A stretch of 64,000 nucleotides of DNA from Paractinoplanes ovalisporus (GCF_016834655.1 NZ_JAENHP010000017.1:166213-230212), one strand, 5' to 3'. Shown: positions 28,503 to 40,116, counted from the stretch's first letter. Numbers and translations: made by a program. Notes: generated from the sequence alone by a model not told the origin.

Positions 28503-28594
28503 GTGTACACATCCTTCAAGAAATCCGCTTGTTGACAGCGTTCACAAGCGGTGCTCTCATAGACGTCGTTGCGGGATGCCGTTCCCGTGTACAC
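28503..28594. promoter_or_regulatory. Operator-like palindrome cluster of the restriction locus
   Basis: Between the divergent HTH-methylase-like gene and the surface-protein operon lie three symmetric elements. The perfect palindrome GTGTACAC occurs at 28503-28510 and again at 28587-28594, exactly 84 bp apart (eight helical turns). Between them is a perfect dyad, CCGCTTGT (28525-28532) and ACAAGCGG (28544-28551), separated by 11 bp; it contains a TTGACA hexamer. This looks like a binding site for a dimeric repressor, most simply the HTH protein encoded next to it. The regulatory role is inference. Confidence 0.55.
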
Positions 28595-28620
28595 GACCCT
28601 TCGCTTTGTGGAGTGCTCCC

Positions 28621-29265
28621 ATGACTTATCCGCAGCCGCCGCAGCCCGCCTTCTATCCGCCTGCGCCTGCCCCGGCCAAGCGCCGCAAGTGGCCCTGGAT
28701 CGCCGGCGGCGCCGGAGTCTTTGTGCTACTCCTGTGTGGTATCGGGGCCATCAGCGCGGCCAGCGGTGGTGGAACGGAATCTCCGAACGAGACGATCGCC
28801 GCGGCCGAGACGAGCGTTGCGCCGAAAGCTGCCGGGACGACCGCGCCGAAGAAGACTGCGCCCAAGACTCCTGGAATCGGCGTGCCGGCCAAGGACGGGG
28901 ACTTTCAGTTCACGGTCACCGGCGTGAAGTGCGGGGTCGCCAAGGTCGGCAATCAGTACTTCGGGGAGAAGGCCCAGGGCCAGTTCTGCCTCGTGAGCGT
29001 TCAGGTCAAGAACATCGGGAAAGAGGCGCAGACGCTCATCGACTCGGTGCAGAAGGCCTTTGACGCGCAGGGCACCGAATACTCCGTGGATTCCGGGGCC
29101 GCGATCTATGCCAACGGGGACCAGCAGGTCTTCTTCGAGGACGTCAACCCGGGCAACACCGTACGGGGAAAGCTTGTCTTCGATGTTCCGAAGGGCACCA
29201 AGCTGACCACCGTCGAACTGCATGACTCGCTCTTCTCCGGCGGTGTGAAGGTGGCCCTCAAATGA
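28621..29265 (+). CDS. Membrane-anchored DUF4352-like protein
   Basis: This 214-residue protein has a Pro-rich cytoplasmic start (YPQPPQPAFYPPAPAPAK), one membrane segment (about 25-46), a Thr/Ala/Lys-rich linker and an outside Ig-like beta domain from about residue 90 (FQFTVTGVKCGVAKVG ... GQFCLVSVQVKNIGKEAQT). The beta domain has the look of DUF4352, a domain common in Gram-positive surface lipoproteins. Two Cys in it could form a disulfide. GTGGAG lies 7 nt before the ATG. The next gene overlaps by ATGA. The role is unknown. Confidence 0.8.
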   Translation: MTYPQPPQPAFYPPAPAPAKRRKWPWIAGGAGVFVLLLCGIGAISAASGGGTESPNETIAAAETSVAPKAAGTTAPKKTAPKTPGIGVPAKDGDFQFTVTGVKCGVAKVGNQYFGEKAQGQFCLVSVQVKNIGKEAQTLIDSVQKAFDAQGTEYSVDSGAAIYANGDQQVFFEDVNPGNTVRGKLVFDVPKGTKLTTVELHDSLFSGGVKVALK

Positions 29266-29885
29266 GCTACCCCTTCCCGGCGCCGGCGAAGAAGCGCATC
29301 AGGCTCCCGTACGTTCTCGGTGGTGTCGTCGGCGGGCTGGTGCTCTGTCTAGGCGGGGTAGCGGTCGGCGCGGTCATCGCATCTCCCGACTCAACGGCCG
29401 CCGCGGAACCGAGCGCGTCGTTCGCGGAACCGAGTTCGACGCCGACGACACCTGCGACAACCACGCCGACCACTCCCCCGCCCACCACGAAGGCGGCCGC
29501 CACGGCAGCGCCGACAACAAAAGCGCCGAAGCCGAAACCGATCACTTTCAAGCGGCTGAGCGCCCGGGAGTGGAAGAAGATCGCGAAGACTCCGGACGAC
29601 TACATCGGCAAGACGTACGTGGTCTACGGCGTCGTGACGCAGTTCGACGCGGCTACCGGCCCGGACGGTTTCCGCGCCGATGCCGACGGGGTGCGGCACC
29701 GGGACGAGTACGACTACGACACGAACAGCCTCTTTCTGGGGGATGCCGCTCTGCTGGCTGACCTCGTGGAGGACGACCAGTTTGTGGCCAAGGTGACCGT
29801 CGCCGGCTCATACAGCTATGACACGCAGATCGGTGGCAGCACCACGGCACCACAGTTCTACGTGGCCTCCATCCAGGTCCTGTGA
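29262..29885 (+). CDS. Membrane-anchored protein with OB-like outer domain
   Basis: A 207-residue protein built like its upstream neighbour: short Pro-rich start, one membrane segment (about 17-40), a long Thr/Pro/Ala linker (about 45-95), then a folded domain. The domain starts with LSAREWKKIAKTPDDYIGK and continues YVVYGVVTQFD, which resembles OB-fold domains of the tRNA_anti-like type found in bacterial surface proteins. It is translationally coupled to the gene before it. No enzymatic motif is visible. Confidence 0.75.
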   Translation: MSYPFPAPAKKRIRLPYVLGGVVGGLVLCLGGVAVGAVIASPDSTAAAEPSASFAEPSSTPTTPATTTPTTPPPTTKAAATAAPTTKAPKPKPITFKRLSAREWKKIAKTPDDYIGKTYVVYGVVTQFDAATGPDGFRADADGVRHRDEYDYDTNSLFLGDAALLADLVEDDQFVAKVTVAGSYSYDTQIGGSTTAPQFYVASIQVL

Positions 29886-29902
29886 AGACGAAACGGGGAA
29901 CA

Positions 29903-30304
29903 ATGAGCGACACCACCCAACTCGAACGGCACGAACCCGGACTGCGCGTATTTGCCGAATGGACCCGTAGCGACGAAGGGCCGCAGCGACTCGTGATCGA
30001 GGCTCCGAAAGTCACCCGGGACACGCTGCGGCGGGCGGCCCGGCACCTCGGCGACATGTCGAACGAGTTCGCCGGCACGTTGGCGGTGGGTGCGCGGCAG
30101 GTCATGGTCATGCGGTACACCGAGGACCAGTTCGCCTCGCTGCCGAGCGGTGGGAACGCGTATCACCGGGGACTTCTCGACATTCGTGACGATCTCGCGG
30201 CCCGCGGCATCGAGGACCCGGAAAAGCTCATGGCACTGGCCATGCGCGTACCGCTGGAAACTCTTCAGGCCTGCCTCGAGATCGCGCGCAAGCGGCTTCA
30301 GTAA
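29903..30304 (+). CDS. Small soluble protein of unknown function
   Basis: A 133-residue protein, third in the operon with the two membrane-anchored proteins. It is mixed beta then alpha: LRVFAEWTRSDEGPQRLVIE at the start and a helical C-terminal half ending in LEIARKRLQ. The ATG at 29903 follows ACGGGGA at 5 nt and is preferred over a GTG at 29882. Its 3' end overlaps the converging patatin-like gene by 7 bp. No family was recognised. Confidence 0.65.
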   Translation: MSDTTQLERHEPGLRVFAEWTRSDEGPQRLVIEAPKVTRDTLRRAARHLGDMSNEFAGTLAVGARQVMVMRYTEDQFASLPSGGNAYHRGLLDIRDDLAARGIEDPEKLMALAMRVPLETLQACLEIARKRLQ

Positions 30305-31170
30305 CCCGCGTCGTCCAGGGCCTTGGCGGCCAGGTCGCGGCCGATGGCTATCAGGTCGGCGGCCTTGTGGAAGTCCATGATGCCGCTCGCGCTCACCGGG
30401 ACCGTGATGTGGATGTCGGGTGGCAGGCCGGCCATCCGGTAACGGGCGATCAAATCTTGCATCGCGTCGAGGGAGAGGCCGAGCACGTCTCCGATTCTGA
30501 GGTCGTCGGGGAGGGGTGAGGCCGGCGTGGCCTGGGCGCTTCTGCTGCTGAACACTTGCCGCAGTCGTGCCCACGAGGGGGCCGCGGCCGCGCGTACGGG
30601 GCTGGCGGGCTCCTGCGCCGGCCGCGGCGCCTGCAACGACACCGCGACCGTCAGGTCGGCGCCGGAAGCGGCGGTCGGCTCGATCGGGACGGGGTTGAGC
30701 AGGCCGCCGTCGGCCAGCAGGCGGCCGTTGACCACGACTGGAGTGATCACGCCGGGGATCGCGATGGACGCGCGGATCGCCGAGCGGAGCTGGCCCTTCT
30801 GGAACCAGACCTCGCGGCGGGCGGTCAGGTCGGTCGCGACCGCCGTGTACGGGATCGGCAGGTTCTCGATCTCGACGTCGGTCAGGAAGTCGTTGAGGTG
30901 GTTGATCAGGCGGTCGGCGGCCATGGCGCCGGCGGCCGACCACTTGGGGTCGATCAGGCGCAGCACGTCCTGCCGTTTGAGGGCGACCGCCCAGTCGGTG
31001 AACGCCTTCAGGCGGCCCGCGGCCATGACGCCGCCGACCAGCGCGCCCATCGACGAGCCGGCCACCGCGCAGACCTCGAACCCGCGTTCCTCGAGCACCT
31101 GGATCACGCCGATGTGCGCGTAACCCCGGGCGCCTCCCGACCCCAGCGCCAGCGCGACCCGCTGTGACAT
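30298..31170 (-). CDS. Patatin-like phospholipase (RssA type)
   Basis: This 290-residue protein is a patatin-fold acyl hydrolase. It has the oxyanion loop GSGGARGYAHIG (11-22), the nucleophile elbow GSSMG (38-42) and the catalytic Asp in LLADGGLLNP. These form the Ser-Asp dyad of bacterial RssA/YlbK-like proteins. A low-complexity Pro/Ala insertion (about 200-235) is less conserved. There is no signal peptide. Likely substrates are membrane phospholipids or other acyl esters. Confidence 0.92.
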   Translation of the reverse strand: MSQRVALALGSGGARGYAHIGVIQVLEERGFEVCAVAGSSMGALVGGVMAAGRLKAFTDWAVALKRQDVLRLIDPKWSAAGAMAADRLINHLNDFLTDVEIENLPIPYTAVATDLTARREVWFQKGQLRSAIRASIAIPGVITPVVVNGRLLADGGLLNPVPIEPTAASGADLTVAVSLQAPRPAQEPASPVRAAAAPSWARLRQVFSSRSAQATPASPLPDDLRIGDVLGLSLDAMQDLIARYRMAGLPPDIHITVPVSASGIMDFHKAADLIAIGRDLAAKALDDAGY

Positions 31171-31221
31171 GCCCCGATGCTAACGGAGCCGGGTGGCGGC
31201 CCGGCCCCGTCAGCGGCCCCG

Positions 31222-31273
31222 GTCACACCGGGCGAAGAGTCACACCGGGCGAAGAGTCACACCGGGCGAGTGG

Positions 31274-31279
<6 letters not shown>
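31222..31279. repeat. 17-bp tandem repeat entering the ClpC stop codon
   Basis: GTCACACCGGGCGAAGA repeats with an exact 17-bp period (GTCACACC at 31222, 31239, 31256 and 31273). The last copy includes the TGA of the ClpC-type gene at 31274-31276, so the array grew from, or into, the end of the coding sequence. The region upstream, to about 31171, separates it from the patatin-like gene start. Confidence 0.85.
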
Positions 31280-33610
<2,331 letters not shown>

Positions 33611-33813
33611 GACACTCACGTCCTCGCGGTGAGGCCCCACGCACCCCACCCGGATAGACGCGTGCGTCGTCGCGATCGGGTGGATTGCGCTGAGTCCTGG
33701 CCTCTTGGCGTGAACGCGTGGCCCGCGTGGGTGGCCTCGCTACGCTCGTGCAGGCGCTGCTGCCCCCTCAACATACAACGGCCGTCCTACGATGGCGCGA
33801 AGGGAGGACAGCG

Positions 33814-34590
33814 ATGACCGGAACACAACGACGCCACCCCGTCCCCGACCGCGCCCGCCGCCGCGCCATCCGCACGCTCGCCGCCCAGCTGGGAGTGGCC
33901 TATTCGGTCGCCGCGCGGCTGCTCGCCAATGAACATCGGGCCCTGGTGTTCGCCCAGCGCGAACAGCGCCCGTTCCACGCCCGGGTGCGCGACACCCACG
34001 AGGCGGTAGAGCTGCCTCTGGGCCGGGCCGCCCACATTTCCGCGCGTTTTCCCCGTTTGCTGACCACCGTCGGCGTCCTCTACGACGGCCCCCACCGGTC
34101 GACGATTCTGGCCATGCTCTATGCGACGCTGCTGCACGAATCCCCGTCGCTGCGCCCCGAGACCGAGGAATTGCAATGGGTGGCCGAACTGGGCGAGGAG
34201 GCCGCCGTCGACATCACGTGCGGGGCCCTCGACCGTGCGGCCCGGCTGCTGCTCGACGAAGACCCGTGGCGCCTGTGGACCCGCATCGAGTCGGCCCTGA
34301 CCGCCGGTGAGTCCGGCGCCGACCGCCGCGTACGCGACGTAGCGATCACCCTGAACCGGGAACTACGGACGGTGAGCCTACGAGGTTCGCTGCCCGGCAC
34401 GAGACAGACCCTGGACGCGTTACTGGTCGAGCCGTACCAGGGTCACGCCCCCGGCGCCCGCCTCGGCTCGGCCACGGTGGTCGGCGTGCGCTGGCCCCGG
34501 TCGGGCCCGCCCAGCGCCTACGAGACCCGCCGCGGCGGCGACGCCCCCACGCAGCTGGTGCCGACCGGCCGGGAACCGCTCGGAGTCTGA
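33814..34590 (+). CDS. Conserved-looking protein of unknown function
   Basis: A 258-residue soluble protein that starts with ATG after GGGAGG. The N-terminal 40 residues are basic and helical (RARRRAIRTLAAQLGVAYSV), somewhat like a small DNA-binding helix pair. A central helical region (RSTILAMLYATLLHESPSL) and a beta-containing C-terminus follow. It is divergent from the ClpC-type gene (about 200 bp between starts) and ends 1 bp before the converging 418-residue gene. No family was recognised. Confidence 0.7.
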   Translation: MTGTQRRHPVPDRARRRAIRTLAAQLGVAYSVAARLLANEHRALVFAQREQRPFHARVRDTHEAVELPLGRAAHISARFPRLLTTVGVLYDGPHRSTILAMLYATLLHESPSLRPETEELQWVAELGEEAAVDITCGALDRAARLLLDEDPWRLWTRIESALTAGESGADRRVRDVAITLNRELRTVSLRGSLPGTRQTLDALLVEPYQGHAPGARLGSATVVGVRWPRSGPPSAYETRRGGDAPTQLVPTGREPLGV

Positions 34591-34591
34591 C

Positions 34592-35848
34592 CTATTCGGC
34601 CACGATCGCCTGATAGTCCAGGTGGCGGGCGTCGGATCCCAGGTCCGGGTGCGGCTCGCCGGAGGCGTAGGCCAGGGCGCGGGCGGTCAGCTCCGCGGAG
34701 AGGCCCGTACGTCCGGCGAGCCACGTGACCCAGCTCGGGAGCAGGGCGAGCACCCGCCGCCCGTACTCGGCACCGAACTCGAGCTCGGCAATGAGCGCGA
34801 AGCATGCCACCCGATGGGGTGAGCAGCAGTGGTCGAGGGCGGGGACCGCGCAGCCCCAGGATTCCGCCAGCGCGTCGGCCAGCTCGTCGAGGTCCTCCGG
34901 CACCGGCCCGCTCGCGGACTCGCGATACCACTGCGCGAAGACCGACGGCTCGATGCTTTCGGGGCGGCGACCGGAGGCCGGGGACGCGTCGAGCAGTTCC
35001 TCGGCGAGCAGGCGGCAGCGGTAGTACTCGGCGAGCTGGTCGGCCGTCTCGCCACCCAGCACCGGCAGGGAATCCGCCCGGGGCAGGATCTCCTCCAGCA
35101 GCGAGGCGTCGTCGACTTCGGACCATCGGGCGTCGCCCGCGGCCAGTTCGCCGACGTCGGCCCGCCAGGCGGCCAGCGCTTCCTCCGGCGAGTCGAAATA
35201 GCCGCTGCGTACGGTGATGGGACTCAGAGTGCAGGCGTCGATGTCCCACAGATAGGACCGAGGCGGGTTGCCCGGCGCCGCGAACGGGGCGGTCACCGCG
35301 AACCGGCTGCCATAGACATCCCGCGCCCACTGCACCTCACCGGCCAGGGCGGTCGCCTCCGGCTGGGCCGGCGGTTCGGCCCCACCGGGAAGCTCGCGCA
35401 GCTGCGGAAGCAGTTCGTCGACCTCGGCCAGCTGCACGCCGGGCAGAATGTCGAGCGCCGCATCCAGCGCACGCCAGGCCGCCGCCGGATCCGCACCGTC
35501 CGCAAGAACCTGCTCAACCCCGGCGCGGGCCGCCCGCACAAGCGCCACGGCGAAGTCGTCCGGACCCACGTACTGCGGGTACTCGCGCTGACCCCACTCG
35601 TGCAGCAGCGGCCCGAGCCGGGCGCACAACTCGTCCTCCAGCTCGGGGCCCTGGTGGTCGGCCGCATACATCGTCAGCCCCGCGACCAGCTCGGCCGCCG
35701 AGGGACCGGCCAGCGCGGCCCGGCGGACCCGGCTCCGCTGCGCCTCCGCGAGGGCGTCACGCTCGGCTCTGGCTTCGCGCGCTTTCTTCGCGAGGAGCTG
35801 GTGCTGGTTGGCGGTCTTCTTCGACTTGCGCTTCCGTGACACAGGCAC
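34592..35848 (-). CDS. Uncharacterised 418-residue protein
   Basis: The protein begins with a Lys/Arg-rich stretch (SRKRKSKKTANQHQLLAKKA) and a charged helix, followed by a mostly helical, acidic body. A short segment of beta character (VQWARDVYGSRFAVTAPF ... SYLWDIDACTL) lies near the centre. Cys-Cys-His (DHCCSPHR) occurs near residue 350 but no full metal site is evident. It starts with GTG. No signal peptide or membrane span is present. It converges with the 258-residue gene and no functional family was recognised. Confidence 0.7.
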   Translation of the reverse strand: MPVSRKRKSKKTANQHQLLAKKAREARAERDALAEAQRSRVRRAALAGPSAAELVAGLTMYAADHQGPELEDELCARLGPLLHEWGQREYPQYVGPDDFAVALVRAARAGVEQVLADGADPAAAWRALDAALDILPGVQLAEVDELLPQLRELPGGAEPPAQPEATALAGEVQWARDVYGSRFAVTAPFAAPGNPPRSYLWDIDACTLSPITVRSGYFDSPEEALAAWRADVGELAAGDARWSEVDDASLLEEILPRADSLPVLGGETADQLAEYYRCRLLAEELLDASPASGRRPESIEPSVFAQWYRESASGPVPEDLDELADALAESWGCAVPALDHCCSPHRVACFALIAELEFGAEYGRRVLALLPSWVTWLAGRTGLSAELTARALAYASGEPHPDLGSDARHLDYQAIVAE

Positions 35849-35889
35849 CCGGCGAGCCTAGGCCACCCCATCACCACCGAAACGCGACG

Positions 35890-36024
35890 TCACACCTTAG
35901 GGGCCACCGCTTGGCTCACAGCGAACAGGGCAACTTCTACCGCCACCGCCGCAAAGAGAACCGTGAACCACCCCTGCCACGGCCGGACCGTCGCCAGAAC
36001 AGCGATCAGCGTCGCCGCGGTCAG
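35890..36024 (-). CDS. Possible small two-segment membrane protein
   Basis: A 44-codon frame would start with a CTG that overlaps the stop of the 1064-residue gene (CTGA). Its product would be two membrane helices (LTAATLIAVLATV and WFTVLFAAVAVEVALFAV) joined by RPWQG. The amino-acid pattern is clearly membrane-like, but no normal start codon or ribosome site is present. It could be a coupled small membrane protein, the remnant of a longer gene, or chance. Confidence 0.3.
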   Translation of the reverse strand: MTAATLIAVLATVRPWQGWFTVLFAAVAVEVALFAVSQAVAPKV

Positions 36025-39000
36025 GGCAGCAAGGTCTGGATGTGGGTCAGGAACGGCTCGGTCAAAGGCAGCGTCACCGTGCCCTGGTGGTCTGTTCTCT
36101 CCAGGGTCCACTCGTTGTGGAGGCGGCGGACCGTCACCTCGGTGTTGGGGGCTGTGCCGTGCCAGACCGCGTCGCCTCGGGCTGCTCCGTAACGGGAGCG
36201 GGACAGCGCGCCGACCTTGGTCAGGGCTGCGCATGCGGGGCAGCGGCCGTCCTCGGTGGCCACGCAGCGGCGGCATACCAGGCCGGCGCACAAGCGGCAC
36301 GGAGTGACGCCGTCGGTGCAGGCGCCGCATGTGGAGGTCAGGCACGTGGCGCACGGGCGTACGGCGGCTACCAGGTGGTGGCTTCGGCACGCCTGCGGCT
36401 CGGCCAACGGTATGCCGGTCACGGCGTCGGGGACCCGGCCCTGCGTCTGGCCCGCGGGTACCTCGTACGCCACCTGCATCTGGGAGCCGTCGGGCAAGGA
36501 CCAGACCTCCTCGACGTCCAAGCCGATCGCCAGGCAGGAAGGAGTGATGGGCGGGAGCCGGCGGGACAGGTGGTCGATCAGGGCGGCGGGCAGGTCGGCC
36601 TGGGATGTCGGGGCGGCGGGAACCCCGGTGGGAGCGACCGTCGAGCGCGCGAGGTCGGGTGCGACCTCGTCGGGCTGGGGCGGCACCACGACGCCGCGGT
36701 ACCACAAACTGCGGCCGAGAAGAGTGGCGCCGGCGAGGGTGAGGCCGGTGAGCTGGTCGGCGCGGGTGAGCGCGGTGACCCGTACGGTGGTGTGCGGCCC
36801 GACCACGGTGGCGCCGACCAGGCCGCGGTCCAACTCGGCCGGGTCGTCGGTGATGGTGTGCCAGACGGGTTGGTGCTGTCCGGGGGCGAGGACGCCGAGC
36901 AGGGCGTGACCACCGACCCGTACGAGGGCCGCCTCCCAGTCCTCGAGCTGGGCGTGGGCGACAACCGACGGCTGCGGGCTCCAACCGGCCTCGGCCCAGG
37001 CCACCGGCTCACCGGAAGGCTGCCACTCGGCGACTGTCTCGGACACGGCGGGGCCGGTGGCTTTGCGGCGTACGAGGCCCCGGCCGTCCACCGCGAGCAG
37101 GTCGTCAGTGCGCATCCGGCAGGCCACCACCCGCGCGGTCGACGGGGAGGGCGTCACCTCGACGGCGTCCAAGACCGCTCTTGACGGCACGCGCGTCGGG
37201 GCGCCCACCAGCGCGGTCAGCTCGTCGCGCAATGACGGGTCGGGGGAAGCGCCGTCGGTCACCGGTGGCGGGTCGAACGTGCCGGCCCGCCGGGTGTCGC
37301 CGGCCATGACCGCCCAGTGCAGCTCTGTTCCGGACTCGCGGTCGAGCGCCAGCCAGTCGCGGGGCGCCGGTGGGCAGTGCTGCTCGGGCAGGGCGTGCAC
37401 GTCCACATCACCCGTGCCGGCCGCGCGGGCAGCCGCGATCCGCAACGGGAGCAGGTCGTCTTCGGTTGCGGTCTTCCACCGTACGATCTCGGGGCCGTTC
37501 AGCACGACGAGCTCGCGCCGGTGGGTTCCGGTCAGCCGGACGATCCGGCCGCCCTTGTCCTCGGCCGCGACCACAGTGAGCCCGTTCGCGGCCAGTTCCG
37601 GGGGCAGGCCGTCGGCCGTGGCGGGGGCCAGAGCCTGGCAGGTGCGGCAGATCGAGTCGTCGCGGCAGGAGCGGCACATGTCGCGCTCGCACATCCGGCA
37701 GGTCTCGACCGCCAGCTCGCGCGAGCAGGCCCGGCAGGAAGTGTCGCCGCACCGGGCGCACCGGGTCTCGGCGACCTCGGCGCCTTCCAGACAGGTTCCG
37801 CAGGCGGGGCGGCGACAGGCCGTACAGCGGAAGAGCTTGGCCACGTCGCCGCAGCAGGGGCCGTAGATGTTGCCGCAGCCGGGGCAACCGGTGGCCCGGC
37901 GCACGTCGAACAGGTGCCCGAGGCTGTCCACCGACACGTCGCGGTGGGCCTGGGAACCGTCGGCGAGCAGCACCGGCAGCGGCCCGCCGGGGTCACCCAG
38001 CGGCGCCCCCGGGAAGACCAGGTAGGTCCGGGACGCGGTGGCGTGCGGCGACGTCCAGACCTCCTCGACCTCGAGGCTTTCCCCGATCACGAACGGTTCG
38101 AGTTTGCGGTCGAGGGCGGTCAGCGCCGAGCGCAGCGGCTCGTCGTCGAGGACCACGGAGACATCCGCGAGCCGTTCCGGCAGCGGCTCGTCGGAGAGCA
38201 GAGACACCATCGGCTCACCCGAGGCGTCGGCCAGCAACGCGGGCGGCCGGGCGGTGCTGCGGCGGGTGACCTCGGTGCCGGGCGCGGGCGTGCTGAAGTC
38301 CAGCCCGTTGTCGCTCGCGTGCCACGGATTCCGCACGACGACGAGGCCGTTGTCCCTCACCAGGTGGGCGAGCTGGTCCTCGGCCCGCAGGGTGGCGCCG
38401 GGCAGACCGGGGACAAACACGGTTTCCGTACGGGAATGAGCCGTCAGCCGGCACACGAAGGAGCGGTGCAGCCCGTCGACCTCGACCGCGACCGGCCCGG
38501 CCTGCGCGACCGCGATCGCCCGTCCGCCCGGCACCGGCGTGTGACGGCTCGGCACCAACGCGCCGGTCGACTCGTCGGCGAGCATCGGATCGTCGTCGCC
38601 CTCGTGCCAGAGCTCCCGGTAGTGGAAGCGGCCCGATTCGACGTCGACCCGCCGGACGACGGCGAACGGAACGGCGGCGACGGCCGGCGGGATCGGGGCC
38701 GTTTCGCGGTGGCGGAGTTCGGCGATCAGCTCGGCCAGCGACTCCTCGCCGTCGACCGGTTCGCCGGCCAGTCCGGGCAGCAACGCGGCCGCGGCCGGAT
38801 CGACCGTTCCGTCCGTGGCGGGTCGCGTCGACCACCACGCCGACTGCTCGACGTCGGCCCACAACGCGTCCCCGGTCAGCGCGGCCACGCCGGGCACGGC
38901 AGCGGTCAGCACCAGACCGGCCGACGGCGTCAGACCGAGGGCGGCGGCCACGGCCCTCCGGCGTACGTGGGAAGGATCTTGAACCTGCTCGTCGGGAACG

Positions 39001-39215
39001 AGCGTGCGGCGGTCGCCGGCGGTCGTCACGTGGACGGCGTGCCGGGCGCCGACCAGCAGGATGGCACCGTCGCCGAGACGCCAGGCCAGCTCGGCGTCGG
39101 TGTCCAGCTCGGGCTCGCGCTCCGGCCCGCAGGCGTCGCACCATTCACCGGCGCAGACGGCGCAGGTGTGAGCGGCGGACGCGTCGACCACATGCGCATC
39201 GTCGCACAACATCAT
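36021..39215 (-). CDS. Giant cysteine-cluster protein of unknown function
   Basis: A 1064-residue soluble protein with three groups of zinc-ribbon/RING-like cysteines. The first is CAVCAGEWCDAC (C18, C21, C26, C29). A long central group (about 440-545) contains CPGCGNIYGPCCGD, CTACRRPACGTC, CARCGDTSCRAC and CRMCERDMCRSC. A C-terminal group (about 975-1040) contains CATCLTSTCGACTDG, CRLCAGLVCRRC and CPAC. Between them lie long beta-rich segments without recognisable catalytic motifs. It begins 55 bp after the end of ku on the same strand. Several metal-bound modules on one chain suggest a scaffold or nucleic-acid/protein binder. No family was recognised. Confidence 0.8.
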   Translation of the reverse strand: MMLCDDAHVVDASAAHTCAVCAGEWCDACGPEREPELDTDAELAWRLGDGAILLVGARHAVHVTTAGDRRTLVPDEQVQDPSHVRRRAVAAALGLTPSAGLVLTAAVPGVAALTGDALWADVEQSAWWSTRPATDGTVDPAAAALLPGLAGEPVDGEESLAELIAELRHRETAPIPPAVAAVPFAVVRRVDVESGRFHYRELWHEGDDDPMLADESTGALVPSRHTPVPGGRAIAVAQAGPVAVEVDGLHRSFVCRLTAHSRTETVFVPGLPGATLRAEDQLAHLVRDNGLVVVRNPWHASDNGLDFSTPAPGTEVTRRSTARPPALLADASGEPMVSLLSDEPLPERLADVSVVLDDEPLRSALTALDRKLEPFVIGESLEVEEVWTSPHATASRTYLVFPGAPLGDPGGPLPVLLADGSQAHRDVSVDSLGHLFDVRRATGCPGCGNIYGPCCGDVAKLFRCTACRRPACGTCLEGAEVAETRCARCGDTSCRACSRELAVETCRMCERDMCRSCRDDSICRTCQALAPATADGLPPELAANGLTVVAAEDKGGRIVRLTGTHRRELVVLNGPEIVRWKTATEDDLLPLRIAAARAAGTGDVDVHALPEQHCPPAPRDWLALDRESGTELHWAVMAGDTRRAGTFDPPPVTDGASPDPSLRDELTALVGAPTRVPSRAVLDAVEVTPSPSTARVVACRMRTDDLLAVDGRGLVRRKATGPAVSETVAEWQPSGEPVAWAEAGWSPQPSVVAHAQLEDWEAALVRVGGHALLGVLAPGQHQPVWHTITDDPAELDRGLVGATVVGPHTTVRVTALTRADQLTGLTLAGATLLGRSLWYRGVVVPPQPDEVAPDLARSTVAPTGVPAAPTSQADLPAALIDHLSRRLPPITPSCLAIGLDVEEVWSLPDGSQMQVAYEVPAGQTQGRVPDAVTGIPLAEPQACRSHHLVAAVRPCATCLTSTCGACTDGVTPCRLCAGLVCRRCVATEDGRCPACAALTKVGALSRSRYGAARGDAVWHGTAPNTEVTVRRLHNEWTLERTDHQGTVTLPLTEPFLTHIQTLLP

Positions 39216-39270
39216 CTTCGTGACGACGTCTCCGGTCGTACGCGGCCGTTCGCGAGCACCCGACGCCTGG

Positions 39271-40116
39271 TCAAGCGGCCTTTCTGCTCTTCTTCGGCTT
39301 CGTGGCCTTCGCCGGCTTCGCGGTCTTCTTCGGCTTGCTCGTCGCCCGGCTCTTGGAGGCCGCCTCCACGCTCTTGCGCAGGATCTCGAACAGGTCCGAA
39401 GCCGCGGTCGGGTCGGGCGCCGGCTCGGCCGCCTTCACCTTCTTGCCCTTCGACTTGGCCTTGATGAGTTTCTTGACCCGGTCGGTGTAGGTGTCGCGGT
39501 AGTCGGCCGGCTTCCACGGCCCCGACATCGAGTCGATCAGCTGCTGGGCCATGTGCATCTCGGCCGGCTTGGCTTTGTTGCGCTGCGGCAGCGAGTCGAT
39601 CTGCTCGGCCGGGTCACGCACCTCGTCGGCGAAGTACATGGTCTGCAGCACCAGCAGCTTGCCGTCGGCGCGGATGGCCGTGAGGTATTCCTTGCCCCGC
39701 ATGACCAGCGTGCCGATCGCCGCCCGCCCGCTGTCGGCCATCGCGTCGCGCAACAGCCCGTACACCTTGGCCGTCTCATCACTGCCCGGGCCCAGCCAGT
39801 ACGTCTTCTGGTAGTAGAGCGGGTCGATCTCGGCCAGCTCGACGAACCGGTGGATGTCGAGGCTCCGGGAGCGGCCGGGCGCCACCGAGTCGAGTTCCTC
39901 CTGGTCGAGCATCACGCCGTCGGCGCCCTTGACGATGTCGTCGAAGTCGACTTCTTTGCCCGTACGCTCGTTCACCCGCCGATACCGGATGCGGTCCTCG
40001 GTGCCCTTCTCGAACTGGTGGAAGCTCACCTCGTGGTCGTGCGTGGCCGAGTACATCGCCACGGGAACCGACACCAGGCCGAAAGTGATCGCACCGGTCC
40101 AGAGAGGTCGCGCCAT
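39271..40116 (-). CDS. ku: Ku protein of bacterial non-homologous end joining
   Basis: This 281-residue homodimeric Ku ring protein binds DNA double-strand ends and recruits the ligase LigD. The family start ARPLWTGAITFGLVSVPV is intact, followed by the core (SFHQFEKGTEDRIRYRRV, YYLxP-like YYQKTYWLGP). The C-terminal tail is Lys/Ala-rich (SKPKKTAKPAKATKPKKSRK), as in actinobacterial Ku proteins whose basic tails add DNA binding. No ligD gene is in the window. The next gene on the strand is the large cysteine-cluster protein. Confidence 0.96.
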   Translation of the reverse strand: MARPLWTGAITFGLVSVPVAMYSATHDHEVSFHQFEKGTEDRIRYRRVNERTGKEVDFDDIVKGADGVMLDQEELDSVAPGRSRSLDIHRFVELAEIDPLYYQKTYWLGPGSDETAKVYGLLRDAMADSGRAAIGTLVMRGKEYLTAIRADGKLLVLQTMYFADEVRDPAEQIDSLPQRNKAKPAEMHMAQQLIDSMSGPWKPADYRDTYTDRVKKLIKAKSKGKKVKAAEPAPDPTAASDLFEILRKSVEAASKSRATSKPKKTAKPAKATKPKKSRKAA

